The notes beneath the pieces are model-generated. The model saw only the letters and a program-made list of their open reading frames with translations, made no database searches and was not told the origin of the DNA. Shown one piece after another: positions 28,533 through 37,785 of a DNA stretch of 64,000 nt. Origin of the DNA: Achromobacter sp. UMC46 (GTDB lineage Bacteria; Pseudomonadota; Gammaproteobacteria; Burkholderiales; Burkholderiaceae_B); assembly GCF_014170335.1 (NCBI RefSeq), contig NZ_LZZS01000038.1, positions 186,001-250,000 on the forward strand. Reading direction: 5' to 3'. Each line of letters begins with the position of its first letter. Within the stretch, counting starts at the first letter, position 1. A program made the translations under genes and the position numbers.

Positions 28533-29009
28533 TTATTCGGGCACGGACATCTGGCTTTGCAGGTAGTTCTGGATGCCGACCTTGTCGATCAGGTCGATCT
28601 GCGTTTCCAGGTAGTCGATGTGCTCTTCGGTGTCGTCCAGGATGTCCTGGAACAGATCGCGCGAGACGTAGTCGCGCACCGATTCGCAGTGGGCGATCGC
28701 TTCCACGACGGTGGCATGCGCCGCCTGTTCAAGCTTCAGGTCACAGGCCAGCAGTTCGGGCACGTCTTCACCGATCAGCAGCTTATGCAGGTCTTGCAGG
28801 TTGGGCAGGCCATCCAGCATGAAGATGCGCGAGATCAGGCGATCCGCGTGCTTCATTTCACCGATGGATTCTTCGTACTCGTGCTTGCCCAGCTTGTCGA
28901 AGCCCCAATGGTTCAGCATGCGGGCATGCAGGAAATATTGGTTGATGGCCGTCAGTTCGTTGGTCAGTTGCTTGTTCAAGAACTGGATGACGGTTTTGTC
29001 GCCTTTCAT
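28533..29009 (-). CDS. bfr: Bacterioferritin
   Basis: 158 residues, the standard length. Ferroxidase ligands stand where expected: Glu18 in [13 protein letters not shown], then Glu51 and His54 in GEMKHADR, with haem ligand Met52 between them. Later ligands lie in VVEAIAHCE and [11 protein letters not shown]. The protein forms a 24-subunit shell that oxidises and stores iron. AGGAG precedes the ATG. The ferredoxin that releases the iron (bfd) lies 1.5 kb upstream on the same strand, separated by an EamA gene. Confidence 0.96.
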   Translation of the reverse strand: MKGDKTVIQFLNKQLTNELTAINQYFLHARMLNHWGFDKLGKHEYEESIGEMKHADRLISRIFMLDGLPNLQDLHKLLIGEDVPELLACDLKLEQAAHATVVEAIAHCESVRDYVSRDLFQDILDDTEEHIDYLETQIDLIDKVGIQNYLQSQMSVPE

Positions 29010-29385
29010 AATGGACTCCTTGCAGTCAGGCGCGACGCAAATGCATCGCGACAAAGGAGCGCACGATGCCGCGCGTACGCAACCCCGGCAGACTACCACC
29101 AGCCGGAGGGCCGCGCCTAGCCTTGCGCTGCATTTGGTAAACCGCTTTAGAACCGCTACAAGAAAGCGACAAGCCAATGAGAATGAGTATGCGTACTTGA
29201 TGCCTTGCAGGCACAAGTCAGGCGTTATGCGCCATGCGCGCCTGCGATGCGACGGAATCGCTTTCGATATCCGCGCGCGTCCTGCGTGCGAACGCGTCGC
29301 CCACCAGGAAAAACCAGCCCGGATTCCCGCAACGCCGCAGCGTTGCATATCGGCAACCCGAAACGCGATTGTGGCCGCGTGCGGA
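29010..29385. promoter_or_regulatory. Region upstream of bfr, with a weak Fur-like site
   Basis: 376 bases without a gene. AATGAGAATGAGTATGC (about 29175-29191) resembles one and a half Fur half-sites. On the minus strand it lies just upstream of a poor -35-like TTGTCG, so it would be placed for activation or weak control of bfr. Otherwise the stretch holds only short inverted repeats rich in GCG. No RNA gene is recognised. Confidence 0.35.
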
Positions 29386-30300
29386 TCAGGCGGCTTTGCG
29401 CGTGGTCAACCAGATGCCGAAGGCGATCGGAACGATGCCCAGCAGATCCAGCCACGACACCGGTTCGCGCAGCGCGAGCCATCCGAACAACAGGCCCAGC
29501 GGCGGCATCAGGAAATGCAGCGCGCTGGCCGATGTGGCGCTGGCGCGGCCAAGAATCATGAACCACAAGTAGTAGCCGCCCATCGATACGGCCACGATCA
29601 TGTAGGCCATGCTCCACGCCAGGCTGGCGGTCAGGCGCGCGTCGCCCAGGCTCTCGCTCATCAGCGCGAACGGCAACAGCGCAACTGCGCCAGCCAGCGA
29701 CTGGATGCCCGTCGACGCCCACAGCCCTGCCGACGGCTTCAGGCGCTTGTAGAGCAAGGTGCCCGCCACCAGCGCCACCAGACCGCCCGTGACCAGCAAG
29801 GTGCCGTGCATGTCTTCCTGCATGCCGCTCAGGCGCGACCGCAGCACCAACGCCACGCCGGCCAGCCCCAGGCACAGGCCCGCCAGCTTGCGCCACGAGA
29901 GGCGCTCGCCCAGCACCGGTCCGGCCAGCACGCCGATCAGCAAGGGATTGGTGCTGATCAGGACGGCGGTGAACGCGGACGACACGGTGGTCATCCCCGT
30001 CCAGCTCAGGCCCAGATACAGCGCATTGTTCAACACGCCCAGCAGGATCAGCGACGCCAGGTCGCGGCCGCTGGGCCATTTCCCCTGGCGGCTGGCCGCG
30101 GCGATTCCCAGCATCAGCGCTCCGGCGATCAGGAAGCGGATCGTCAGCAGCGTCAGCGGCGGACAATCCCGCACCGCGATCTTGGCGGCCGCGAAAGCGG
30201 AACTCCACAAGAAGCAGAATGCGGCGATTGGCACCCAGCTGATCCCCGGCGCGCCATTGGCGGTCGGGCTGGCGGAAACGGCAGGCGTGATGGCCTTCAT
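29386..30300 (-). CDS. EamA/DMT-family transporter
   Basis: 304 residues with ten hydrophobic segments in two EamA repeats: [16 protein letters not shown] in the first and [17 protein letters not shown] in the second, ending [11 protein letters not shown]. It probably exports small metabolites or amino acids. I chose the ATG giving [11 protein letters not shown]; an upstream in-frame start at 30384 would add 28 cysteine-rich residues that look noncoding. It lies between bfr and bfd on the same strand, but nothing suggests a role in iron use. Confidence 0.88.
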   Translation of the reverse strand: MKAITPAVSASPTANGAPGISWVPIAAFCFLWSSAFAAAKIAVRDCPPLTLLTIRFLIAGALMLGIAAASRQGKWPSGRDLASLILLGVLNNALYLGLSWTGMTTVSSAFTAVLISTNPLLIGVLAGPVLGERLSWRKLAGLCLGLAGVALVLRSRLSGMQEDMHGTLLVTGGLVALVAGTLLYKRLKPSAGLWASTGIQSLAGAVALLPFALMSESLGDARLTASLAWSMAYMIVAVSMGGYYLWFMILGRASATSASALHFLMPPLGLLFGWLALREPVSWLDLLGIVPIAFGIWLTTRKAA

Positions 30301-30504
30301 CGGGATTCCATGGGAGCAGGGCGCCACGCATGCCGCGTGGAGCAGGCATTCTGCGCGCGCCGACCGCCGGACGCAACCCGTCATCCGGCGCCAGCAAGGG
30401 GCGGCACGGGCCAGGGGAATTCAGTCAAGCGAGGGGGATCTTGCGGGAAGAAAACGACGCGGCCCGCTGCAGAACGGCAGCGAGCCGGGAAAGACGGTCA
30501 ATGC

Positions 30505-30786
30505 TTAACCTGCGGCGACCAGCGGGATGGGGAAGCTGCTGTGGTTGGCAGCCGCGCCCGATTCGACCAGCGCGGCGGGCGCATTGACCGGAACGGCGAT
30601 GGAACGGACGTCGCATACGCTGGAGCAGCGGCCGCCCGGCAGGTATTCGGCGGCGGTTGCCGCACAGCAGCCGCAGCACGTGGCTACGCCCAGCTCGAAT
30701 TGCAGGTCGGACAGCGTCGTCGCGCCCCCGTCCACGCTGGCGCGGACTTGGCGTTCGGTGATGGCATTACATACGCAAATGTACAT
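30505..30786 (-). CDS. bfd: Bacterioferritin-associated ferredoxin
   Basis: 93 residues. The first 55 match Bfd, a [2Fe-2S] ferredoxin that reduces bacterioferritin to release iron. The four cluster cysteines are in MYICVCNAIT (Cys4, Cys6) and ATCCGCC (a CxxC-type pair near 38-41). Typical Bfd ends near residue 60-65; the remaining 30 residues (Ala/Val/Pro-rich) are an extension of unknown use. A Fur-like site touches the start codon, in keeping with induction under iron starvation. Confidence 0.9.
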   Translation of the reverse strand: MYICVCNAITERQVRASVDGGATTLSDLQFELGVATCCGCCAATAAEYLPGGRCSSVCDVRSIAVPVNAPAALVESGAAANHSSFPIPLVAAG

Positions 30787-30809
30787 GCGAATGATTATCG
30801 AAAATTATC
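30787..30809 (-). promoter_or_regulatory. Candidate Fur box of bfd
   Basis: Read on the minus strand, the segment contains GATAATCATT preceded by TTTTC, matching about 12 of 19 positions of the Fur consensus. It lies directly in front of the bfd ATG. Its AT content stands out. bfd is Fur-repressed in several bacteria, so the match is plausible. The ribosome site is not evident, which suggests a very short leader. Confidence 0.55.
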
Positions 30810-30909
30810 CGACGAATGACAAGCCCCTCGCGCCAATAAATTTGCAACGGACTTTTGTCGTGCAACCCGTTGAAACAAATGACGAATTCTTAAAGATTCG
30901 TCCCTTATT

Positions 30910-32337
30910 TCAGCGCGCCGAGGCTTGCGCCTTGCGCAGCGTCGCGGGGGCTATCCGCAGCGCTTCACGGTACTTTGCCACCGTCCGGCGGGCGATCACT
31001 ATCCCCTGATCGGCCAGTTTTTGCATGATCTGGCTGTCGGACAAGGGCTTGGCGCGGTTCTCGTCCGCGACCATCTGACGGATGAAGGTCTGCACCGCCG
31101 TGGCCGAGGTGGCGTCGCCGCCGTCGGTGGATACGCCCGCGCCGAAGAAGCGCTTGAGCTCCAGCGTGCCGAACGGAGTGAGCATGTACTTCTGCGTTGT
31201 GGCCCGTGAAATGGTCGATTCGTGCAATCCGAGCTCACCCGCGATGTCCTTCAGGATCAGCGGCCGCATGGCCGAAGGGCCCTGGCTGAAGAAGGCGGTC
31301 TGGCGTTCGACGATGGCCTGGGACACCCGCAGGATGGTGTCGAAGCGCTGCTCGACGTTGCGGATCATCCATTTGGCCTGCTGCAACTGGGAATGCAGGC
31401 CCGCGTGGGCGGACTCCTTCTGGTTGCCCAGCATCTGCGCATACAACCCGTTGATCTGCAGCCGCGGCACGGCGGCGCTGTTGAGCGTGACCTGCCATCC
31501 GCGCCGGGTCTTGCGCACGATGACGTCCGGCACCGCGTAATCGGCTGCCGGCACCGTCCAGGCGCGTCCCGGGCGCGGCTCCAGACGCAGGATCAGGGAA
31601 TGGGCCGCGCGGAACGTCGCCTCGTCGCAACCCAGCGCCGCACAGAGGCGGGCGGCGTTGCCGGTGGCGAGCAAGGGCAGGTGCTGCACGCAGATCTGCC
31701 GGGCGCACGCCAGGACGGCGGCATCGGCCGCTTCGGGCAGTCGTGTCAGGTCGGGGTTGCGCAATTGCAACAGCAGGCATTCGGCCATGTCGCGTCCGCC
31801 GATGCCGGGGGGATCGAAGGATTGCAGCAAGGACAGCGCGGCGCGCAACTCGTCGATGTCGGGTTCCGTGTCGGCGGGCAGCCAGCCCAGGATCTCGTCC
31901 AGCGGCGACCCCAGGTAGCCGTTCTCGTCCAGTTCGTCGATCAGCAGCGCAGCCAGCACCACGTCGCGGGGCGCCGCGCGCGTCAGCATCAGCTGCCCCA
32001 GCAGGTGTTCACGCAAGGTGTCCGGGCGCGCCGTCTCGGGCGGGCCGGAATCCTCATCCGAATAGACCCCGCCCGAACCCGGCATTTCATCCACCGGCGT
32101 CTCGCGTTCCGCCGCGGGCTCGTCGTCCTGCACCGAAGATTCGCGTTCGGATTCGGCTTGCGCCTCGGTCGCGGGCGACTCGTCTTCACGCTCCAGCAGC
32201 GGATTGTCCGCGAGCACTTGCGAGATCTCGGCCTCCAGGTCGAGCGTAGACAACTGCAACAATCGTATCGATTGTTGTAGCTGAGGGGTCAGCGTCAGAT
32301 GCTGGCCAGGTCGCAGTTCTAAAATTGGGCGGGTCAT
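30910..32337 (-). CDS. rpoN: RNA polymerase sigma-54 factor
   Basis: 475 residues. Region I begins RPILELRPGQHLTLTPQLQQ and continues QSIRLLQLSTLDLEAE, the Gln/Leu-rich activator-responsive part. An acidic region II follows (about 55-120), then the core-binding domain. The RpoN box ARRTVAKYRE lies about 17 residues from the end. It directs transcription from -24/-12 promoters for nitrogen and other functions. The neighbours are bfd and a membrane protein gene, not the lptB, hpf and ptsN genes usual for rpoN. The start is set by the conserved N-terminus; MQN six codons upstream is an alternative. Confidence 0.95.
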   Translation of the reverse strand: MTRPILELRPGQHLTLTPQLQQSIRLLQLSTLDLEAEISQVLADNPLLEREDESPATEAQAESERESSVQDDEPAAERETPVDEMPGSGGVYSDEDSGPPETARPDTLREHLLGQLMLTRAAPRDVVLAALLIDELDENGYLGSPLDEILGWLPADTEPDIDELRAALSLLQSFDPPGIGGRDMAECLLLQLRNPDLTRLPEAADAAVLACARQICVQHLPLLATGNAARLCAALGCDEATFRAAHSLILRLEPRPGRAWTVPAADYAVPDVIVRKTRRGWQVTLNSAAVPRLQINGLYAQMLGNQKESAHAGLHSQLQQAKWMIRNVEQRFDTILRVSQAIVERQTAFFSQGPSAMRPLILKDIAGELGLHESTISRATTQKYMLTPFGTLELKRFFGAGVSTDGGDATSATAVQTFIRQMVADENRAKPLSDSQIMQKLADQGIVIARRTVAKYREALRIAPATLRKAQASAR

Positions 32338-32353
32338 AGGTACAATATTTTGC

Positions 32354-33001
32354 ATGATGAATCTGACTTCGCCCGCAAGCGTTCGCCAGGACTGCCGACT
32401 TATCGGCCAGACCCTGCTCAAATTGGCGCTTCCCCGACTCGTTGTGCGCGCGATAGTCATCGCTGTCGCCGTCGTCCTCTGGTATCTGGTCGCCTCCTGG
32501 ATACTCGACTTCGGCAAACGCATGAACTACGACTTCCTGCATTCCCTGGGTCAGCCGACCCTGGACATGGCACAGAAGGTCAATCCGTACCTTTGGTGGG
32601 TCGTGGCCGGCATCTGGTCGCTGATCGTCTTTTTCTCGGTCAAGGCCTGGTTCTCGGCCAGCCTGGCTTCGGGCGCGGCCACGCCGGTCGGCACCGACGT
32701 GCTGGCCGACCTGGCGCCGAACCTGTCGGAAGAATCGCTGGGCGTGCTGCGCTGGACCTGGGGCGACCGCCAAGAGCCCTTCACAGTAGGCGATCTGCGC
32801 CGCGCATTGTCTGAAATTCGCCACAATCGCATCGGCAAGATCGCCATGGTGGCCGAACAGGCGCAGATCCTGGAAGGTTCCGCCAGCCGCCCCAGCCGCG
32901 ATCCCCGTGACGACGGCCGCCGGGAACCGGCCCGCGCCGAGGTCCGTGGCGAAACCCGCGGCGACCGCTACGTCGAACCGCGCATCGGCCCCGCCCGCTA
33001 G
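32354..33001 (+). CDS. Small membrane protein of unknown function
   Basis: 215 residues, not recognised. Two transmembrane helices are evident: VVRAIVIAVAVVLWYLVASWI near residues 30-50 and YLWWVVAGIWSLIVFFSV near 80-97. A cytoplasmic domain (about 105-180) follows, with VLADLAPNLSEESLGVLRW and FTVGDLRRALSEIRHNRIGK, then a charged Arg/Asp/Glu-rich tail. The start (two adjacent ATG codons) is only 16 bases from the rpoN start on the other strand. The coding pattern is regular, so I believe the gene is real. Confidence 0.75.
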   Translation: MMNLTSPASVRQDCRLIGQTLLKLALPRLVVRAIVIAVAVVLWYLVASWILDFGKRMNYDFLHSLGQPTLDMAQKVNPYLWWVVAGIWSLIVFFSVKAWFSASLASGAATPVGTDVLADLAPNLSEESLGVLRWTWGDRQEPFTVGDLRRALSEIRHNRIGKIAMVAEQAQILEGSASRPSRDPRDDGRREPARAEVRGETRGDRYVEPRIGPAR

Positions 33002-33184
33002 GCGGCAAGCCCCTTTCCAGATGCCAGGCCGCCGACAGGCGGCCTGTTTGTTTCAGTCGCCTGCCAGCCCGCCCGCCCTATACTGGCCCCTCCAGGCTCG
33101 CGCAACCGCGGCCGCGCACACAAGTAAAACGCTACCGGCAGCCGAGACCTGCCGGATGCGCAGCCAGCCCCTGGAGTTGTACCC

Positions 33185-34162
33185 ATGTTCCGTACCCCCG
33201 TCCGGTATGCCGCCGGCCTGCTGGTGGCCTGTTCGGCCGCTTTCGCCGCCGCACCCGCGCTGGCCGCCTGGCCCGACAAGCCCATCACCTTCGTCGCCCC
33301 GTTCAGCGCGGGCGGCGCCAACGACCTGGTCGCGCGCATCATCGCGAAAGCGGTGGGCACGACCCTGAACCAGACCGTCATCGTCGAAAACCGCCCCGGC
33401 GCAGGCGGCGTCGTGGGCGCGGCCCACGTCGCGCGCAGCGACGCGGACGGCTACACCTACCTTGTCGGCAGCAACGGCACCGTCACCAACAGCCTGATCC
33501 GCTCGGACCAGCCCTACAAGGACGAGGCGCTGACGCCCGTCGCGCTGCTGTCGATCACGCCGTCCGTCATCGTGGCCAACCCCTCCAATCCGGCCAAGGA
33601 CCTGAAGGACTTCGTCGAACGCGCGAAACAGGCCAAGACCGACCGCATCACCTTCTCCACGGCCGGCAACGGCAGCACGCCGCATTTCGTGGCGGAAATG
33701 ATGAAAGAAGCGACGGGCCTGCCGATCGAGCCGATCGCCTACAAAAGCGGCTCGGAAGGCGTAACCGCCGTGATCGGCAATCAGGTCGACGCCACGTCCG
33801 AAGCCAGCATCGTGACGCTGCCGTTGATCCAGAGCGGCAAGCTGAAAGCGCTGGCCACCACCTGGAACAAGCGCATGGCCAGCGCGCCGGACATCCCCAC
33901 CACCGCGGAAGCGGGCTTTCCCGCGATCAGCATCGGCCATTGGGCCGGGCTGTTCGCGCCCGCCGGCACGCCGGCCGACGTGCTGGACAAGATGAATGCG
34001 GCGGTCGAAAAGTCGCTGCAATCGAAAGAGGTGCAAGACGCGTTGCGCCAGAGCAGCATCGAACCCGGCGGCGGCTCGCGCGCCAGCTTCGTGGAATTCG
34101 CGGCAAGCGAACGCGAACGCCTGGGTAAAGTCGTGAAGAACGGCCACATGCAGACGCAATAG
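33185..34162 (+). CDS. Bug-family (TctC-like) periplasmic binding protein
   Basis: 325 residues. The signal peptide ends near PALAAWPDK (about residue 28). The family core follows: KPITFVAPFSAGGANDLVARI, ENRPGAGGVVGA and NGSTPHFVAEMM. It captures a small organic acid or related solute in the periplasm. No transporter subunits or catabolic genes are adjacent; it stands alone between a membrane protein gene and leuA, with GGAG before its ATG and its own terminator. Ligand unknown. Confidence 0.9.
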   Translation: MFRTPVRYAAGLLVACSAAFAAAPALAAWPDKPITFVAPFSAGGANDLVARIIAKAVGTTLNQTVIVENRPGAGGVVGAAHVARSDADGYTYLVGSNGTVTNSLIRSDQPYKDEALTPVALLSITPSVIVANPSNPAKDLKDFVERAKQAKTDRITFSTAGNGSTPHFVAEMMKEATGLPIEPIAYKSGSEGVTAVIGNQVDATSEASIVTLPLIQSGKLKALATTWNKRMASAPDIPTTAEAGFPAISIGHWAGLFAPAGTPADVLDKMNAAVEKSLQSKEVQDALRQSSIEPGGGSRASFVEFAASERERLGKVVKNGHMQTQ

Positions 34163-34176
34163 ACACGCGGCGGAGA

Positions 34177-34218
34177 AAGCGCTGGGGCATTCCGCCCCCG
34201 CTTTTCCGGCGCTTTTTT
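34177..34218 (+). terminator. Terminator after the Bug gene, before the leuA leader
   Basis: The outer stem AAAGCGC/GCGCTTT encloses an inner GGGGC/GCCCC stem, followed by six T. It separates the Bug gene from the leuA leader, so leuA must be transcribed from a promoter in 34218-34258 or later. Confidence 0.75.
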
Positions 34219-34257
34219 ATTTGCGCTCCCGCGCAAAGTATGTTTGACTAGCAACCT

Positions 34258-34386
34258 ATGGCCGCACACCGCACCTCCCTCGCGATTGCCACCGGACGCT
34301 CCGCCGCTCCGGTTGCCGGCCTGCGCGCTCGCTCCTCCTCGTTCGCCGCGCTATCGCTATACCTACCGATCGGTTGCCGGGCCTAG
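34258..34386 (+). CDS. Probable leuA leader peptide (42 residues)
   Basis: An ATG-to-TAG frame of 42 codons, 170 bases upstream of leuA. It begins MAAHRTSLAIATG and ends FAALSLYLPIGCRA. Three of the leucines near the end are CTA (34351, 34357 and 34363), a codon seldom used in this GC-rich genome; one CTC and one CTG precede them. The following RNA has competing complementary segments. This is the design of amino-acid attenuators such as leuL of enterobacteria. Caveats: the ribosome site is weak and no promoter is obvious. It may be missed by gene callers because of its size. Confidence 0.6.
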   Translation: MAAHRTSLAIATGRSAAPVAGLRARSSSFAALSLYLPIGCRA

Positions 34387-34472
34387 TGTCCCCGTGGTAG
34401 CTCGGCAACCACGCTTGCCACACGCGATTTCCCCCTTTTATTTGTGAATCCTGCCGGTCAATCACGGCAACC
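34311..34472 (+). promoter_or_regulatory. leuA leader with mutually exclusive complementary segments
   Basis: GGTTGCCG occurs at 34311-34318 and 34372-34379, and its exact complement CGGCAACC occurs at 34403-34410 and 34465-34472. Either upstream copy can pair with either downstream copy. In addition, GGCAA (34404-34408) can pair locally with TTGCC (34415-34419), and CGGCA (34465-34469) with TGCCG (34452-34456). The second GGTTGCCG lies six bases after the last CTA codon of the leader frame, so ribosome position would decide which pairing forms. A pyrimidine run with four T follows at about 34428-34440. Which state terminates cannot be settled by eye. Confidence 0.6.
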
Positions 34473-34556
34473 CCTGGCACAAGACCGTCATCCGGTCACA
34501 AATGCCGCCGAGAGTCGTGCTCCCGGGATTCAAAAGAAACCGATCGAGGTGTAGTC

Positions 34557-36269
34557 ATGATGCTTGCCAACCCCGCTACCAAATACGTCCCCTTCGCGCC
34601 CTTTACCCGCGACTTCTCCGAACGCACCTGGCCCAGCCGCCGCATCACCAAGGCGCCGATCTGGATGAGCACGGACTTGCGCGACGGCAACCAGGCGCTG
34701 ATCGAGCCGATGAGCGTCGAGCGCAAGGTCCGCTTCTTCGAACAGCTCGTGAAGATCGGCTTCAAGGAAATCGAAGTGGGCTTCCCGTCCGCCTCGCAGA
34801 CCGACTTCGACTTCGTGCGCAAGCTCATCGACGAAAAGCGCATCCCGGACGACGTGACCATCATCGTGCTGACCCAGTCGCGCGAAGACCTGATCAGCCG
34901 CACGGTGGAAGCCGCCGCGGGCGCCAAGCAAGCCATCGTCCACATGTACAACGCGTGTGCGCCGGCCTTCCGCAAGGTCGTGTTCAACATGTCCAAGGAA
35001 GAGATCAAGGGCATCGCCACGGCCGGCACGCGCCTGATCAAGCAATACACCGCGCAGCGTCCGGAAACCAAGTGGAGCTACGAGTACTCGCCCGAAGTGT
35101 TCAGCACGACCGAACCCGAATTCGCGCTGGAAGTCTCGGATGCCGTCGCTGACGTCTGGCAGCCCACGCCCGACCACAAGATGGTGCTGAACCTGCCCGC
35201 CACGATCGAAGCAACCAGCCCCAACCTGTACGCCGACCAGATCGAATGGATGCACAAGAACCTGGCGCGCCGCGACAGCATCGTGCTGAGCGTGCACCCG
35301 CATAACGACCGCGGCACCGCGGTTGCCGCCGCCGAATTCGCCGTCATGGCCGGCGCCGACCGCATCGAAGGCTGCCTGTTCGGCAGCGGCGAGCGCACCG
35401 GCAACGTCGACCTGGTCACGCTTGCCCTGAACCTCTACACGCAAGGCGTGCACCCGGGCCTGGACTTCTCCGACATCGACGAAGTGCGCCGCTGCGCCGA
35501 GTACTGCAACCAGTTGCCGGTACACCCGCGCCATCCGTACGCCGGCGACCTGGTCTTCACCGCGTTTTCGGGTTCGCACCAGGACGCCATCAAGAAGGGC
35601 TTCGCGCTGCAACAGGCCGACGCCGTCTGGGAAGTGCCGTACCTCCCGATCGACCCCGCCGACCTCGGCCGCAGCTACGATGCCGTGATCCGGGTGAACA
35701 GCCAATCGGGCAAGGGCGGCGTGTCGTACCTGCTTGAACAGGAACACGGCCTGGTCTTGCCGCGCCGCTTGCAGATCGAATTCAGCCGCGCCATCCAGCG
35801 CGTGACGGACGAGACCGGCCGCGAAGTCACCGCCGACGACGTGCACACCATCTTCAACCGCGAATACCTGGAACAGAAGACGCCGTGGAAGCTGATCCGC
35901 CACCGCATCGACGGCAATCCGTCGGCCGGCGAAGGCCAGCACTTCAGCATCGAAGCCGAACTCGAATACAACGGCGAACGCCGCATCGTGACGGGCAAGG
36001 GCGACGGCGCCATCTCGGCCTTCGTGGCCGCGCTGGACGTGCCCGTGCGCATCATGGACTACCACGAGCACGCCATCGGCACCGGCACCGACACGCGCGC
36101 CGCCTCCTACGTGGAATTGCGCGTCGGCGAATCCAGCACGGGCTTCGGCGTGGGCATCGACCGCGACATCGTGACGGCCTCGTTCCAGGCCGTGCTGAGC
36201 GCCGTCAACCGCCACATCAACTCGGGCGCCGTCACGGCGGCCGAGCAGGAAGCCGCCGAGGCCGCGTGA
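34557..36269 (+). CDS. leuA: 2-isopropylmalate synthase
   Basis: 570 residues, the longer type of LeuA. It condenses acetyl-CoA with 2-oxoisovalerate, the first committed step of leucine synthesis. The catalytic barrel has [15 protein letters not shown] near 37-51 and the metal-binding [11 protein letters not shown]. The C-terminal third is the LeuA allosteric domain that binds leucine (dimer domain with [12 protein letters not shown] and [18 protein letters not shown]). Two adjacent ATG codons follow GAGGT. Regulation is probably double: feedback on the protein and attenuation through the leader. Confidence 0.96.
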   Translation: MMLANPATKYVPFAPFTRDFSERTWPSRRITKAPIWMSTDLRDGNQALIEPMSVERKVRFFEQLVKIGFKEIEVGFPSASQTDFDFVRKLIDEKRIPDDVTIIVLTQSREDLISRTVEAAAGAKQAIVHMYNACAPAFRKVVFNMSKEEIKGIATAGTRLIKQYTAQRPETKWSYEYSPEVFSTTEPEFALEVSDAVADVWQPTPDHKMVLNLPATIEATSPNLYADQIEWMHKNLARRDSIVLSVHPHNDRGTAVAAAEFAVMAGADRIEGCLFGSGERTGNVDLVTLALNLYTQGVHPGLDFSDIDEVRRCAEYCNQLPVHPRHPYAGDLVFTAFSGSHQDAIKKGFALQQADAVWEVPYLPIDPADLGRSYDAVIRVNSQSGKGGVSYLLEQEHGLVLPRRLQIEFSRAIQRVTDETGREVTADDVHTIFNREYLEQKTPWKLIRHRIDGNPSAGEGQHFSIEAELEYNGERRIVTGKGDGAISAFVAALDVPVRIMDYHEHAIGTGTDTRAASYVELRVGESSTGFGVGIDRDIVTASFQAVLSAVNRHINSGAVTAAEQEAAEAA

Positions 36270-36366
36270 TCCGCATCCCGGCATAAAGAAAGCGCCTGAC
36301 GCAAGCCCGAAACATGGGCTTGCGCGCCCCGGAAGACACACCGCTTTTCCGTGCGGCCCGGCCATG

Positions 36367-36396
36367 AAAAAGCCCGCCTTACCTGGCGGGCTTTCT
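36367..36396. terminator. Terminator between leuA and the converging amidase gene
   Basis: AAAGCCCGCC (36369-36378) pairs with GGCGGGCTTT (36385-36394) around TTACCT, with A and T flanks serving both strands. A second hairpin, CAAGCCC/GGGCTTG, lies just upstream at about 36302-36323. Confidence 0.82.
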
Positions 36397-36420
36397 GCAT
36401 TCTGCGACGCGTGGTTGGCG

Positions 36421-36448
36421 GCGGGCGGCTAGCTGCGGGCGGCTAGCT
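36421..36448. repeat. 14-bp tandem duplication
   Basis: GCGGGCGGCTAGCT is present twice in direct tandem (36421-36434 and 36435-36448), nine bases beyond the amidase stop codon. It is a simple replication-slippage product with no evident role. Confidence 0.8.
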
Positions 36449-36456
36449 GCGCGCGA

Positions 36457-37785
36457 TCAGCCCCGGGGCCACATGTCGGAGGCGCCGATATCGGGCGCGT
36501 TGGCGGCCAGCAGGCGCTCGTGGACCCATGCGGCGACGGCCAGCGTGCGATGGTCGTCGTAGCGCTGCCCGATCACTTGCAGCCCCACGGGCAGGCCTTG
36601 GGGGCCGGTCGCGAACGGCAGGTTCAAGCAAGGCAGGCCGAACAAGGTCCAGGCGCGCGAGAATTGCGGGTCGCCCGTGCCCAGGTCGGCGAACGGCGCT
36701 TCGCCCGCTGCGCTGGGCGCCAGCACCACGTCGAAATCCTGGAACCAGCCGTTCACGCGCGCGCGCGATTCCTCGGCGCGGGCCAGGTTCTTGATATGTT
36801 CTTCAGCCGTGATCTGCGAGCCGGCTTCCAGCACCGCCTGGATCTTCGGGCTGAGCTGGCTGGCATGCTCCAGGCGCTCGTAGGCCAGCGATTGCGAGGC
36901 TTCGAACGCCATGATGTCCGCGTGCAGTTGCACCAGCATGCAGTCTTGCGACGGCAGCGGCACCTCTTGGACCAGCGCGCCCGCCCGCGACAGCGTGGCG
37001 GCGGCTTGCGCGAAGGCTTCCTTGGTTTCGGCCTGCGCATGCCGCCATTGCAGCGTGCGGCACATGCCGATGCGCGGCTTGCCGTCATAGGCCAGGTCCA
37101 GCATGCGGGCGTCGCGCATCATGACCGAGGCGAAGAGCGCGACATCCGGCACCGACCGCGCGAAACCGCCGACCGTATCCAGGGATTCGGCCAGGCTTTT
37201 CACGCCCGCGCGCGGCACGGCGCCGAACGTGGGCTTGAATCCCACGATGCCGCAGTACGACGCGGGCCGGATGATCGAGCCCGCGGTTTGCGAACCCAGC
37301 GCGAAGGGCACCATGTCGTCGGCCACCGCGGCGGCCGAGCCGCTGGACGAGCCGCCCGGCGTGTAGGCCTCGTTGCGGGGGTTGCGCGTGGGGCCGGCCT
37401 GATAGGTGGCGAATTCGGTGGTGACGGTCTTGCCGACCACGACGGCGCCCGCGCCGCGGCACAGCGCCACGGAAGCGGCGTCCAGGCCGGGACGGTGGCG
37501 TTCATAGATGGGGGAGCCGTAGCGCGTGGGCAGGTCGACGGTGTCGAACAGGTCTTTCACGCCGATGGGAAGGCCGTGCAACAGGCCGCGCAGCGCGCCG
37601 CCGTCCAGGACGGCCGCATGGTCCAGCGCCGCCTGCTTCTGCAGCGCCGTCCAGGCGTGGATGGTGTTTTCGCGTTGCTCGATACGGGCGAAGCAGGCCC
37701 GCACCAGTTGCACCGCGGTCAATTCGCGCCGTTGCAGCTTGTGCGCGGCTTCAAGCGCGCCAAGTCTGTTTAAGGCAGTAGACAT
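36457..37785 (-). CDS. Amidase-signature hydrolase
   Basis: 442 residues with the amidase-signature triad: Lys77 in PIGVKDLFD, cis-Ser146 in TPGGSSSGS and nucleophile Ser170 in GSQTAGSIIRPAS. AAAGGA precedes the ATG at 37785; a longer frame upstream is not needed. It hydrolyses an amide bond in the cytoplasm. It is divergent from a LacI regulator across a 321-base gap holding a 17-bp palindrome. No gatB is near. It differs clearly from the amidase at 4.2-5.6 kb, so they are paralogues with different substrates. Confidence 0.88.
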   Translation of the reverse strand: MSTALNRLGALEAAHKLQRRELTAVQLVRACFARIEQRENTIHAWTALQKQAALDHAAVLDGGALRGLLHGLPIGVKDLFDTVDLPTRYGSPIYERHRPGLDAASVALCRGAGAVVVGKTVTTEFATYQAGPTRNPRNEAYTPGGSSSGSAAAVADDMVPFALGSQTAGSIIRPASYCGIVGFKPTFGAVPRAGVKSLAESLDTVGGFARSVPDVALFASVMMRDARMLDLAYDGKPRIGMCRTLQWRHAQAETKEAFAQAAATLSRAGALVQEVPLPSQDCMLVQLHADIMAFEASQSLAYERLEHASQLSPKIQAVLEAGSQITAEEHIKNLARAEESRARVNGWFQDFDVVLAPSAAGEAPFADLGTGDPQFSRAWTLFGLPCLNLPFATGPQGLPVGLQVIGQRYDDHRTLAVAAWVHERLLAANAPDIGASDMWPRG

